Origin: Zychaea mexicana
Lineage: Eukaryota; Mucoromycota; Mucoromycetes; Mucorales; Lichtheimiaceae
Direction of reading: 5' to 3'
NCBI RefSeq assembly: GCF_025766255.1
Contig: NW_026516744.1
Location: 124,001 to 188,000, forward strand
DNA: 64,000 bases
The position numbers were made by a program, and so were the translations under genes. Positions 21,906-33,200 of this stretch are shown here, piece by piece (the stretch's first letter is position 1; each line of letters starts with the position of its first letter). The notes beneath the pieces were generated by a model. It was not told the origin of the DNA. It was given only the letters and a program-made list of their open reading frames with translations, and ran no database searches.

Positions 21906-22343
21906 ATGCTTTCCATTGCACGTCAACAATGCGCTAGTTTAGCCCGACGACAGGTACGCCATGCCAGTACCGGTGGCCGCCCAGACACGAATGCCGCCAG
22001 TGGCGATTCCCGTATGGAACTTATTCGACGAGTCCTTTTTGAATCACCAAACCGCGAACCTACCATTAAACTTGAAGGCGAAGCCCTGGAACAACACGAA
22101 ACGATCGAACGTGCATGGAAACTACACAAAATGCGTCAACGTGAACAGCGACAACAGACCTTGGAACGACAATTCCGATCCGTGCATGCAGCCATGAGCG
22201 AACTCGAAAAGACCAGCGATCGGTTGTTCAAGGGCGCCATTGTAAAGAGCCGGCATATCACCTATCCTAAACAATCCAAGATTCCCACTGAAACACCATC
22301 AAACCAAGGATGGGATTATAGCTACAAGGCATCATCAGAATAA
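21906..22343 (+). CDS. MRPL28: Mitochondrial large-subunit ribosomal protein mL40
   Basis: A single exon of 145 residues. Seen: an N-terminal mitochondrial targeting sequence (MLSIARQQCASLARRQVRHAS, Arg-rich and acid-free), then the mL40 core ELIRRVLFESPNREPTIKLE, HETIERAWKLHKMRQREQR and FRSVHAAMSELEKTSDRLF, ending in a short basic and aromatic tail (HITYPKQSKIPTETP, GWDYSY). The family (yeast Mrpl28) is a component of the mitoribosomal large subunit. Length is typical. Its 3' end converges on the ANCHR-like gene with only 68 bp between stop codons. Confidence 0.88.
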   Translation: MLSIARQQCASLARRQVRHASTGGRPDTNAASGDSRMELIRRVLFESPNREPTIKLEGEALEQHETIERAWKLHKMRQREQRQQTLERQFRSVHAAMSELEKTSDRLFKGAIVKSRHITYPKQSKIPTETPSNQGWDYSYKASSE

Positions 22344-22411
22344 AAAAAAAGGATATTTCTTATTTTATTTTGTAAAATAATGCTATAATACGTATTACCA
22401 CTAGTTAGTAA

Positions 22412-23287
22412 CTATGTTGTTATTCGTCGCCACTTGTGTTTCATGGCTTCATAATCAGCCAATTCACTCTTGTGTCCGTCGTAGAAACAGCGATCGCAAA
22501 ATCTGTCATTCTCGCACCCTTTGCATTCAATGGTGGCGTCTTCGTTGCAGATAACGCACCAGTCGTCCATTTCATCATGAAATTCATCGTCTTGGATAGG
22601 CTTCGGTGGTGGGCCAGGCAGTTTTGCACCGGTTGTCGTGGCAGTTAGTGGTGACGTTGAAGAGGAAGCAGGTGATGAGGAGGGTGTTGCCGTACTAAAC
22701 AATGGTCGGTCTTGTTTAAAGGCAAGATATCGCTGCTCCAAGTCGAGATCACGTTGTTTATCCAAATGTGCATATTTCTTCTCCACCGTTACTTGATCCT
22801 GAACTTGTTTGAGTAGCTCGTTACTTTCATCATACATTGCTACTTCATCTTCTCCTCTGAGAAAAGCCTTTTGTACAGACTTTATTCGATCATCACAGTC
22901 AACACCGTAATTGCCATCGTCCTCATCGTCGCTGTTTAATAGGTCGACTTCCTGCAAAAGCTTCTCAACCTTAGAAACAAATGGTTACTTAACTTTTATC
23001 AGGTCAAAATACCATTACTCAAAAACTTTGTAATACCTCGTCCATATCTGCATCTGTTGGAACAGTATACTTGTTGCTGCTGTTACCTTTGTCAATGCTA
23101 ATGCCAGTAGTAGGTTGCAATGGAAACACCTTTTCAAACCGCTGTGCAAGTTCTTCATCACTAATCAAGTTAGGCCCGCTGTAGCACTAAACTAGTATAA
23201 TTGTAAGGAATGATAGTCATACGTTTCTTGTACTTTATTTTCGCCCTTTAATTGAGCCACGCGTTTTGCCAATTCGTCATCGTCCAT
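22412..23287 (-). CDS. ANCHR/ZFYVE19-like protein with C-terminal B-box-type zinc finger, 3 exons
   Basis: Minus-strand exons 23223-23287, 23037-23178 and 22412-22969 give 254 residues. The N-terminus MDDDELAKRVAQLKG plus ISDEELAQRFEKVF looks like tandem short helical motifs, comparable to the MIT-interacting region of ANCHR. Then MDEVEKLLQEVDLLNSD, coiled-coil sequence (LEQRYLAFKQD), a Ser/Pro linker, and a C-terminal zinc finger: CVICNEDATIECKGCENDRF continuing CDRCF.DGH. Human ANCHR (ZFYVE19) delays abscission by holding VPS4 at the midbody. A related ESCRT-linked role here is inference. It is divergent from SUMO with 179 bp between start codons. Confidence 0.8.
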
Positions 23288-23466
23288 TATTTTGGTATGC
23301 GAAATGTTTTAGTTATGGTAAGAGTGATAGTGCTCGAAAATGCGCAGCGCTTCCTTCACTGTCGGAGTGTATATTTCAAAGTTTTGCAGAGTAAGAACGA
23401 CACACGCTACAAAGATTCAGTTTTTCTTTTTCAACCTCTCTCAAATTTAATTCGTTATTTTGAAAC
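23288..23466. promoter_or_regulatory. Divergent promoter ANCHR-like / SUMO
   Basis: Only 179 bp separate the two start codons, so regulatory sequence must be shared. No obvious TATA box. A CTTTTTC-rich patch precedes the SUMO ATG. Confidence 0.5.
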
Positions 23467-24072
23467 ATGGATGCCGAAAAGAAAGTCGACAAGAAAGAGC
23501 CCACCAGTGGAAGCGAGCATATCAACATTAAAGTCGTTGGTGGTGTAAGTTTCCAAAGAAATTCTCGTCGTAAAGATTAGTGTTCAACATCAATTTGTGA
23601 ATGCAGCCTTTATATACAATCTCAGAGAACGACAGAGAGAGAAAAAAAAGCGTGATATTGAATTGTTCATTGTGTAAATATCTATTTTGATAGGACAACA
23701 ATGAAGTTTTTTTCAAGATTAAGCAATCGACCCCTTTGCGAAAACTGATGGATGCTTACTGTGAACGTCAAGGCAAATCTCCAGGATCTGTTCGATTCTT
23801 ATATGATGGTCATCGTGTGTTGGCCACTGACACGCCACAAGGTGTAAGTATTGGTTATTGCTGGGAGTTAGTGCACTAGCAACATTTGTTGGAAACGTAC
23901 CAGGTGTGGATAGTGTGGAAATGGTGATGGCGAGAACGGAACTACAAGGCGGAGGGCAAAGATTTGATAGAGTGACGACTAACAACACTTTGTATATTTT
24001 GACTACGGATAGCTGGACATGGACGATGGCGATACGATCGACGTGATGGTGGAGCAAATTGGCGGCTGCTAG
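23467..24072 (+). CDS. SMT3: SUMO (Smt3) precursor, 3 exons
   Basis: Exons 23467-23544, 23694-23843 and 24013-24072 give 95 residues. This is the ubiquitin-like modifier SUMO, conjugated to lysines by Ubc9. Seen: charged flexible N-terminus (MDAEKKVDKKEPTSGSEH), beta-grasp fold with INIKVVGGDNNEVFFKIK, TPLRKLMDAYCERQGK, VRFLYDGHRV and DGDTIDVMVEQIGG. The mature di-glycine is at 93-94, followed by a single Cys, so processing by a Ulp-type protease removes just one residue. The N-terminal tail has no clear hydrophobic-K-x-E site for self-sumoylation. Confidence 0.96.
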
Positions 24073-24475
24073 TCGCTGGCATTCTTCCTCTTCTTCTTCA
24101 ATCATGTCTCTCTGTTTCGTTTATTTCTCTACCAATGCAACATATATTACAACACTTTTACAAACACACCGTCATCATAATTTTTCTCCTCCCATAAAAG
24201 AATATATATACGAGGGAGATGCTTTCTTCGTTCTCTCTCATCTGTTTTACTTCAAAATAATCGGACAAAAAGAAGATGATTTCCAACCAAAAGCGTAGGA
24301 TAACGGAGTAAATGAGTGGGAGAGTAACTTTTCCTTAAGAGTAATGTTGCGTTTCGAGTAGACTATTGTGGTGTTGTGGGGAGACAGGGAGGGTGTGATA
24401 ATAGTGATGATGGTCGGCGTAAATTTCGGAGGGTAGTGATAACGGAAACAGAGATTTATAAAAACGGGGAGCTAC
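24073..24475. other. Convergent intergenic region
   Basis: 3' flanks of SUMO (+) and eIF3a (-). AT-rich with TCT runs. No gene seen. Confidence 0.6.
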
Positions 24476-27400
24476 TTATTTGCCAACCTTTCTCCAGCCA
24501 TTTTCATCGGTTGAGCCGCCGCCTGGAGCACGGTTGCGTGGGCGCCATGGTTGTGAGCCGCCGCCGCTGCTCTCTTCACGAGGCGGGGGAGGACCACGTC
24601 GCGACCAGCTACCTTCGCGATCACCGCCGCTGCTCTCTTCACGAGGGGGAGGAGGACCACGTCGCGACCAGCTACCTTCGCGATCACCGCCGCTGCTCTC
24701 TTCACGAGGGGGAGGAGGACCACGTCGCGACCAACTACCTTCGCGATCACCGCCACCAGGACGACGTTCGCGGTCACTACGGTCACTACGGTCACGGTCG
24801 CCACGGTCACGACCAAACGATGAACCAAGGGCCCGACCACCACCACGCCAGTTATCTTCAGCAGGTGCCGATGGAGCAGCAGCCTGTTGCTTACGCAAGG
24901 CGGGTGGCACGTAGGCACTACCACCGCTGCTGCCACTGTGAGCAGGAGCAGGAGCAGGAGCAGGAGCGGGAGGTGTTGCAGGAGCGGCGCGTTTTTGGGC
25001 AAGCTTCTCTTCAATCTCGCGCTCGCGCTGTTGCTGCTTGCGCAACTGCTCTTCTTGTTTTCTATAAACGTCAACCGTGTTTCTTTGGTTAATAGGTCTT
25101 TTGTGGTACTAGCATTGTGCGCAGTTCAATTGTTGTTCTTTTACCTGTTGTGTTCTTCACGCTCTGCCTTTTCTTTGGCAAGTCGAGCTTGCTTTTCAGC
25201 AGCTTCGCGCTCTTCAGCTTCTCTGATGCGTCGTTCTTCTTCTTCGCGTTGCTGGTGCTCGGCTTCCTCGGCTTCGCGTTGCTTAATAAGCTCTTCACGT
25301 TGAGCACGCCATTGGCTAATGCGTTCTTGCTTGGCTTTTTCAATGGTTTCTTCAGCAGCGCGATATTTAGCCTCGACGACGCTTTTCACCTTCTCTTGTT
25401 GCTTATTCTTGTAAGTGTTGTAATCGTCCAAAATACGTGAAAGGCGGCTCTTGATCTTCATGTTCTCCTTGTGCTTAGCCTTGGATGACTCCAACTCAGC
25501 CTTGCGAGCAGCCTCGTAGAAGGCCTTATCTGCCTTTTGTTGGTGCTCGTAATCCTTTTCGAGCAATGGGATTTCCTCCTTGCGATAGGCACGTTCGGTG
25601 TGATCCAAACGCTTGCCAATCTGCTTCAAACGATCGCTCAATTCCTTTTGCTCCGTCTGCAAGCGAGATACCTTCAAATCCAGCAGCGTCTTGACATCCG
25701 AGTTTTCGATTTCTTCGGGCTTGAGCTGGAGACCCGTCTTGGCCGTGATCTCTTCGGCAATACGCTTGGCCTGATCGCGCTGGATCTCGTCCTGGACACG
25801 CTTCACGCGCTCTTCCTCGCGACGTCGTTGTTCTTCTTCCATGCGTTTCTTTTCGGCTTCGGCCTTCCTTGCAGCAGCAACAGCCTTTTCTTGGGCAGCC
25901 AATTTCTCTTTGCGAGACAATTCCGTCTCGATAATCTCTTTGCGGTGTTCGATGGTAGCCTTGCGCTGCAAAGTAGCCTTGTGTTCCTTTTCGATGCCCT
26001 TGACGGCGCGTTCGAGAGCCTCCTTCTTGGCATCGGCAGCGCTGGCCTTGACCGAGGGATCAATCATTTGAGCAACGGCATGCAAGCTGTTACCAAGACG
26101 CGACAGCTGAGTGCGCATGAGATCGGCAGGCGACGACTGGAGTTGAATGCCTTCAGTGACAGTGTCTTTGGGTGGTGCGAACAAGTCGGTCTCAAACATC
26201 AAACTCTGGGAGGAATGGTCGATACGGATGTTCAATTCGCCACGCTTGCAGCCGTTCATGATGAACTTTTCAATCGTAGCGGCGTCATAGTTGTAGGGTT
26301 CAGGGAACGATGCCAACTTTAAGACAAAGTCGAGCTTGACGGTGGTGTAGACCTGCGACAGCTGTTGCAAAAGACGGGTGAGAATGACTTGGTGAAGAGG
26401 GCGGACGTATTTGGCCATGTCGGGATCTTCGGACAGCTTGGTCATGATGGGATTGATCTTGCGGCAGATCGACAAGGGGTGGAACTGGACTTCGAGAATG
26501 TTGTACAGATCACGGATTTCAGGACGGACGCGCGACAAGATGTTCTTGTTGAGAGCTTCCTTGAGCAGACCAGTACGGGTAGGGTGCTGATACAGACCCA
26601 TGAGCATCGACAAACGGTTCAATTTCTGGATGCGATGCTCGTTGGCTTCAACGTAGCCAGGACGGGTCTTTGTGGTAGTGATGATAGGGATGGCAAGAGC
26701 CGAGAGCAAGACAACCGAAGCCATGCGCGACTGTTCTTCGTCGGTCAAGTTCTTGTTGATCATACGTTCGATGCTTGAATAGCGGTTCCATGCAGCCGAG
26801 TGGAATAAATAATCCTCGCCGACCATGAAGATCTTGGTCAGCTTTTCGTAATAGTTCGCCATCATAACGGGCTTAGGAGGACGTTTGGACGTGGTCAACA
26901 AGGTGTGAATATCCTCAACCGACTTGAATGCCTCCTGCCACAACTCGAGTTCAGCAGCAGCGTTCAATTGGATGAAACGAGCATCGAGGTACTGCTGCAA
27001 CGTCTCCGGGTCGTTCAGGTTGATCGAATGGGGCTGGTGCGAGTATTTCGACATGTTTTGGAAATGGTTGCGCAGAATTTCGCAAAGACGGCGGAATTCC
27101 GTCTTGCGAGCGTACGTCAAACAGAATGCAAACGCCTTGCCGGTGACAGAGTGATACAGCGTTTCCAAACGTGCGTTGTTGCGAAGCATATCTAAAACCG
27201 TGCGGTATGCTTCCCACAAGAACTTCAACCAAGGCGTGACCACAGCGCGATCGGTTCTATCTTTGGTCTGTTCACCGCTGACGGTGCTGAGCATGATCGA
27301 TTCGGGCGTTTCGGATGCTTCGAGATCGTCAATATATTCAACAGCAATCTGATCGGCCTTGGCACGGGCCTCGGCGACCTTTTGTTCAGATAATTCGAGA

Positions 27401-27921
27401 AGCTTGTTGATGATAGCCTATATAATAAGTTTTACAACGTAAAAAAGTATCATCGCGCGCGTTTTAGTATTTCGTTCTGGTTTGTCGTAGCGGTTTCGAT
27501 TCGTAAACGCCGTAGATGGGCGGGCACCATCTGAATTTATAAGAAAAATTGATAAAACAGATGCGAACCTCGATGCTGCTGACGCTGGTGTTTTGGGCAA
27601 TGTTACGGTACTGATGAAGACCTTCCTTCACCATCTTGCCCTTGCGCAACGTGACGCAAAGCTCAATGTATTTGAGCATGATGGGCTCCATAATGTTGAG
27701 CGCATAGCTGCGGGAACGCTTCGACAGGACAACTTCATGAAGGGTCTGCAATGCTACGGCATCTTGGCCTGAAGCGCACAACTCTACATATACACACATA
27801 CGCGAATTTTAACGATCCATCCATCTATCAATCCTTTAGGTTCGTTCATCCATCTATCCCATCCATTACCTTCAGCTCGCTTGAGAGCGTTATCCGGTTT
27901 TACCGCGTAGAATGGAGCCAT
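24476..27921 (-). CDS. TIF32: Eukaryotic translation initiation factor 3 subunit A, 4 exons
   Basis: Minus-strand exons 27870-27921, 27569-27783, 25145-27417 and 24476-25061 give 1041 residues. eIF3a is the scaffold of eIF3, spanning the 40S entry and exit sites during scanning. Seen: N-terminus MAPFYAVKPDNALKRAEEL, LCVTLRKGKMVKEGLHQYR, the TPWLKFLWEAYRTVLDMLRNN block, and the PCI region near the middle (LKLASFPEPYNYDAATIEK, then MNGCKRGELNIRIDH). A ~300-residue Glu/Lys/Arg/Gln coiled coil (spectrin-like) follows, then an Arg/Gly/Asp/Ser-rich C-terminus ending GGGSTDENGWRKVGK. The C-terminus carries three 21-residue repeats (see the repeat entry). A GAGCAG/GGAGCA-coded Pro-Ala run also lies in exon 4. 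The first ATG matches the family start. Confidence 0.96.
24561..24749 (-). repeat. Three tandem 63 bp repeats in the eIF3a C-terminus
   Basis: Three nearly identical 63 bp units begin at 24561, 24624 and 24687 on +, encoding GDREGSWSRRGPPPPREESS-type units of 21 residues. Differences are few (for example GAGGCGGGGGA versus GAGGGGGAGGA in the first unit and one synonymous change in the third). The near identity points to recent duplication, and copy number may vary between strains. Confidence 0.9.
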
Positions 27922-28559
27922 ATTGGGCTTTGTAGAGGATTGGATCACTTTCAAGAAGGCGATTAAGAGTATAGGTGGTACCTTCCCCAACTCCGGTTTT
28001 CCTAATTAGGCAAGTAAAAGCTGCTTGAGACGAAGTTGCCATAGATACGTACATCATAGATTACATTTTAGCTATTAACTCAACCATAAGTCCTTGAAAT
28101 ACAATTGATTTATATTATAACATTATGCTTATGTTAATTGACTATTTGAAATCCACCATACAAAATTTACACCATAGGTAGGTGATGTTATAACAAAAGC
28201 ATTGGCTAATAAACGACCCTCGCAGCGATTTCTTCACCTGCTGTCATCGCGTCATGTTCCTAAGACATTAAGTGATCTCAAAGGAGCTTATTAGAAACGT
28301 GTGAATACATACTTAGAGGACTGCGACTGTTCTGAAATCGGATTACTGTATGCAAGTTTCTATACGGTTAAATGATGCATGAACGAGAAACAGTTTATTA
28401 TTCCGTAAGCTGAGACCTTTACAAACTTCTTGATACATCGTCATAATATAGTAATTATTGTAAAAAGTTGTCAGCTGTGGTTGTCTTAAGTAGCTCTAAA
28501 TGCAATAAGTGTCGTTGATTTTACGTAGCTCATCTATGTATTAACCTCAGTCAAAAAGC
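27922..28559. other. Intergenic region upstream of eIF3a
   Basis: AT-rich, with the eIF3a promoter at the left. No gene recognised. A TTATAACATTATGCTTATG stretch near 28116-28134 is A/T-rich and partly palindromic. Confidence 0.45.
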
Positions 28560-28631
28560 CAATGACTGTTTTGCATCAGATCAGCGTTTTCACGTGCACT
28601 ACTGTATATGAAGGAAGGGGTGGTTTTTTGG

Positions 28632-28904
28632 CGTTCGATTCACATGTGTTTCATATTAACCTCAGCAATTACAGTCTGTTGTAGCTTTTCATCATTCATT
28701 ACAACTTGAACAGTTTCTTCATCGTCGGTCAATTTTGGATGCACAGCAGCCATCACCCCTCTGGAAGATCAGCACTTCAGCAGTAAACATCGTATTATTG
28801 AGAATATCAAAGCCGTATATCTCCTCTATATCTGTTGTAATCTGCTTTATAGCCTCCTTGAAAGCATTGACCATTTCATCACTTGTTGTGTTGCGTCTTG
28901 CCAT
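28632..28904 (-). pseudogene. Possible small gene or remnant, two frames needed
   Basis: From ATG at 28904 an open frame reads as a plausible helical protein (MARRNTTSDEMVNAFKEAIK, then ITTDIEEIYGFDILNN). Coding character then moves to another frame at about 28755, which reads MAAVHPKLTDDEETVQVVMN then DEKLQQTVIAEV. Joining them needs either a frameshift or an intron of about 28 nt (GTTTAC...TTCCAG), shorter than any other intron here. A further in-frame piece (SARENADLMQNSHWLFD) lies at about 28560-28610 behind an ATACAG site. I do not recognise the family. It may be a genuine small gene with a mis-seen intron, or a decaying one. Confidence 0.35.
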
Positions 28905-30217
28905 TATGCCTTGCAGAATATTGGTTTTAGAGGCAGCTGCAAATGGTCTCCTTTACTATACTGTATTTTAGATATCAAAAGATTAAGTATATATAAAATA
29001 CTTACACTGAGGTATAGAGACTGTTTGTCCTTCATTGGCGTATAATCAATGAGAGCTCACGGCTATACCTTTTCCTCTAGTTATCACTTTCGTATTTCGC
29101 AGCCTAATTAGCCAAAATCCTATGGCTGCAAAAAGTCGGGGTTGACTGTATTGCTATTACTTGATATCAATTCCGTAATAGAAAATAACAGCAAACCTCC
29201 AAGATGACCAAAGTAAAAAGAGATACCAATACAATGCGTCACCTACATCGTCATCGCATATTGGACACATTGTGCATTTGGCTCATACTCTTCTGTCAGT
29301 AGTGCCATAGCGTTTTGCGTAAAAAAAAGGAGTATAAAATGTACATAATCCCATTATTTACGGTTATTCACAAGGCAAAGAATAGCATCACGAACGGAAA
29401 ATCATGTCAATTTTTCATGGCAGTATTGATTTTGTTCTTTTGGAAATCACGGGGAAATGTTGTCAGTGGCGCGGTTATATTAGTTGTGAATTATATCATA
29501 GAGTTGTTTCTCTCCTCTTTCGACTACCTTAATTCACCCTTACATTGCAATTGAGCACACTACATAACGACTTTACTTATATAGCCAAGGGTTACAAGTA
29601 TAAAATTTGAAGCACCACCACCAGTTTCCCCCACACACTCCTTATTTACTTATAGCTCCATTATTGTTGGATAAGCATTTATTGTCTTGCACCTCACCTA
29701 AAGAGGCTACTAAAGATTCAGTCAAAATGATGGTTCTCCCCTTGAAGCCAAGTTTATCTAGTATAATATAGTATGATTGCTGCTATGTACTAAGGTTAAG
29801 TACTAGGATTCAAGCGAGTTTTTCTATTACAACTATCACTTCGCGAATGATGACTTTTGTTGCTTTTTTGCAATGTAATATCATAAAAATATTTCGTACA
29901 TAATAATAAGTAGCTACCGTTACCAATAGTGCTACTACTACTCCTTATCTCCCTCCTCTTACTTGTCACTTTCTCTACGATAAGTAAACCACTGTTAATA
30001 TCAAGCGGTTGAAAAAGGAGATGAAAAAAAGAAACTAGATTGTATTATATAATATGATCCATTGACAACCCTTTTCTCATCCTTTTTTCTCCACCCTCTT
30101 CTTTTTCATTCTTTCTTTGTTTTCTTTACTCTTGCTCTTTTGTAGCTCTCGTGCTATATAACCTTTTACTTATTTGCAGGTTGTGATCGTCAATATAGTT
30201 ATATTTTTAGCGCAAAG
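28905..30217. other. Intergenic region
   Basis: 1.3 kb without a recognisable gene, strongly AT-rich. The last ~150 bp before 30218 is a long TTCTTT/CTCTTT pyrimidine tract with a TATATAACC box at about 30155, a plausible promoter for the kinase gene. Confidence 0.5.
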
Positions 30218-33200
30218 ATGATGATATCAACAGCAGCATCACAAGCATTTCCGAATGCCAATACCACCAAAAACCCAAATGTACTAGTCAAAAGAGTATT
30301 GGAAGAGCTTCCGCAGGACGAGCAGCTGTATATCATCGAATTTCTGAATCGGAATGTTGGAGACGTACAAATCGCATCTATCGACGAGCTACAACACGCC
30401 CTCAAAGATGGCATTATTCTTTGCAAGTAAATAACAAAATCAAAATTGCTCTACGATAGGCTGAGATATCAAAAAAAACAATTTACATGTAGAGATCGCA
30501 TGAAAATAATGACTGATTATTATTCTCGTTGTAATCGGAATCTTACAGACTCGTCAACATCATCCGACCAGGAACCATAAAAAACATTGGCCAAAAGGAC
30601 CTATCTTTTGTCAAAGTAAATCACCTCAGTAATAACCCAGAGCAATCAGCTAAAAGATACTTCATCCAGTATCATCAGTCCTTTGATTTCAGTCAAGTTA
30701 ATATCCATGTACTTTTCTGGAATGATAGATTGATAATATTGCACGGTTTCTACAAGGTGCTCGACAGGTTTGAAATGATGGAAAAAGGGAGAGGGCACGA
30801 ACACTATTAGCTTGCTCGTTTGAGTGTATGATGTAATTTTCTCTTTTCTCTTTTCCTGTAGCTGGGTTTGGACGAATCACAGTTATTTGAAGCCGTCGAT
30901 TTATTTGAAGGCAAAAATATCACATCAGTAAGTTGATCATAATGTCATTTTCCTTCTGTTCCAGTAATATAAGGCAAATGATGAGGACGCTATAGAAGAA
31001 TAACTGGGAGAAATGAAAAGGTGGAGGATGGATGAACAAAGGATCGCCATTACTGCAAAAAAGTATTCAAAACAAGTTTTAAAATTGTTGCTTTCTCCTT
31101 TGACCGAAAATAACAACCATAATCACAAAAAATAGGTATTACACACAATATTGACGCTTGCACGCCTATATTCATCAACATCATCGTCGTCGTCCACAGT
31201 GGACAAGGAGCACTTTTGCGTCAAGGAGGCAGTCAAAAACAAGGGGCAGCAACATGATAGTAATGAAGAGCAGCAGCATATAGCTCGGCAGCATCACCAG
31301 CAAGGGGTACACGAGCATGATAAGAATGACGACCTCCTGGGAGTCTCTCCTACTTGTTCGGACTATCGGGACGTCCGTGATATCTTTGGTCCAGCTTCAG
31401 CCTTTTCTTATTCTGCAAGACATGAGCGTGCACACTCCCATCAACCAGAATATCAATTTCCAGTGATAGATATACAACCATCGTTATCATCCGGACATCA
31501 AACACATCGGCCACCCAAATCACCGTTACGGACGAGGCACCGCGGAGGAGCAGCGACAACAGGAGGACGGAGAACAAAGATGTCCTCCATGAGCAATCGA
31601 CAAAGCCACTATATCAGGCTGGAGCCACCGTCTATTGCGGCTGATGGAGCTCCCGTAAACTACAATTATGACCGACGACGTCCCTCTGCACCCACCATCA
31701 GCTTGCGTCAGCGAGAAGACGAAGAGGATGAAGCAGCGTCGATTATCCAGCAACAATGCACAGTGAGCATGTCACGCTCTCCTTCAATTGAATCTTCATC
31801 AACAACAAATAGCAGTAACGAATACCACCAGCACCAGCACCAACATCAGGCGACTAAATTGGACCATCAGATTATACTCGATTCCCTCAAGGAGGAGGAG
31901 GAAGGTCATAAGAAGGAAATTGAACGTGAAACGCTTTCACTCAAAAGCAGAGATGGTGCGCCCAGTTCCCAGTTTGTAAGTCAATGTCTTTTCTCTTTTG
32001 GCTTTGAATGAGCACTACTACGTCGTTGTCATTGTTTTCTTGCTGCAAGGGAAAAAGGAGGACTACGTGCAAGTCAATATCTGTTTGTCCCTTTCATGCG
32101 TATATTTGCGTCAGTGCTAACAACAGTACATCATGCTGCACCATTAATTAGCAATTGGGTAATTGTATCGGCAAAGGCCAGTTCGGTTCGGTATACAAGT
32201 AAGCTTATATACAAAAACGAGATACATATTCCGTTCGTGCATTATGTATAAATTAAGACCACGTCGGATTGACCTTTCCATTAATATATACATATATATA
32301 TATCACATATCAGAGCACTTGACTTGGCTACCGGAGAAATTGTGGCGGTGAAGCGACTTAAAGTTGGTGAAGACGGTATGCTCGATCAAGAGATCATGGT
32401 AAGTAGTGGTGGTTCGCATAATCTGTTATTCCACCTTCCCTATCATGATATAGCAGTTCCTTTTATTGGTCGAGATCAAGACCCTTACTATTCAGAATAT
32501 CATGTATTTAATGGTAAATGTAGAAAGAAGTCGCATTGTTGCGTACGCTGTCACATACAAACGTCATCAGTTACCTCGGCTTCATTCGAAGTAAAAACCA
32601 TATCAACATAGTACTCGAGTAAGTCCCTCTTTTATATTACCTGGAATGTCACACGTACTAATGGGAAATACAACAATGCTTGACACTTATAGATACGCAG
32701 AAAATGGATCTCTCATGTCGACATTAAAGGCCTTCGGCGCATTTCCCGAGAAACTCGTAGCTTCATTTTGTGTTAAGTTACTAAATGGACTCGAATATCT
32801 TCATGCAAACTCGGTATGTGCACTCGCCGAAAGAAAGCAAGGACTATGTTCCTTTTCATGGATAAACTCCTCATATCATGAGTTATGTTCCTTCCTAGGT
32901 TGTCCATTGTGATCTCAAAGCTGCCAACATCCTTACCACGAAAACTGGCGATGTCAAACTATCTGATTTTGGTGTTTCGTTGAACTTAAAAATCAAGGAA
33001 AACATTGATGATGGTGCCATTTCCGGGACCCCCAACTGGAGTAAGCTTGCATTTCCGTGTTACATAGTAGCTTGCTATTCAAGCAGTCGTTGCCGCTGCT
33101 GCTGTAATTTTCGCATGTTTGTGAGGGTTCTAAGATATTTCTTTTTCTATTTCCACAGTGGCACCTGAGGTCATTGAGCTGAAAGGAACGACGCCCAAAT

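Noticed and set aside
24376..25092. Long + strand open frames (238 and 144 codons) opposite the eIF3a C-terminus
   Set aside because: Antisense shadows of the GC-rich eIF3a repeats; composition mirrors the repeat and no family is matched.
25537..26322. 261-codon + strand open frame
   Set aside because: Lies wholly opposite eIF3a exon 3; the coding signal belongs to the minus strand.
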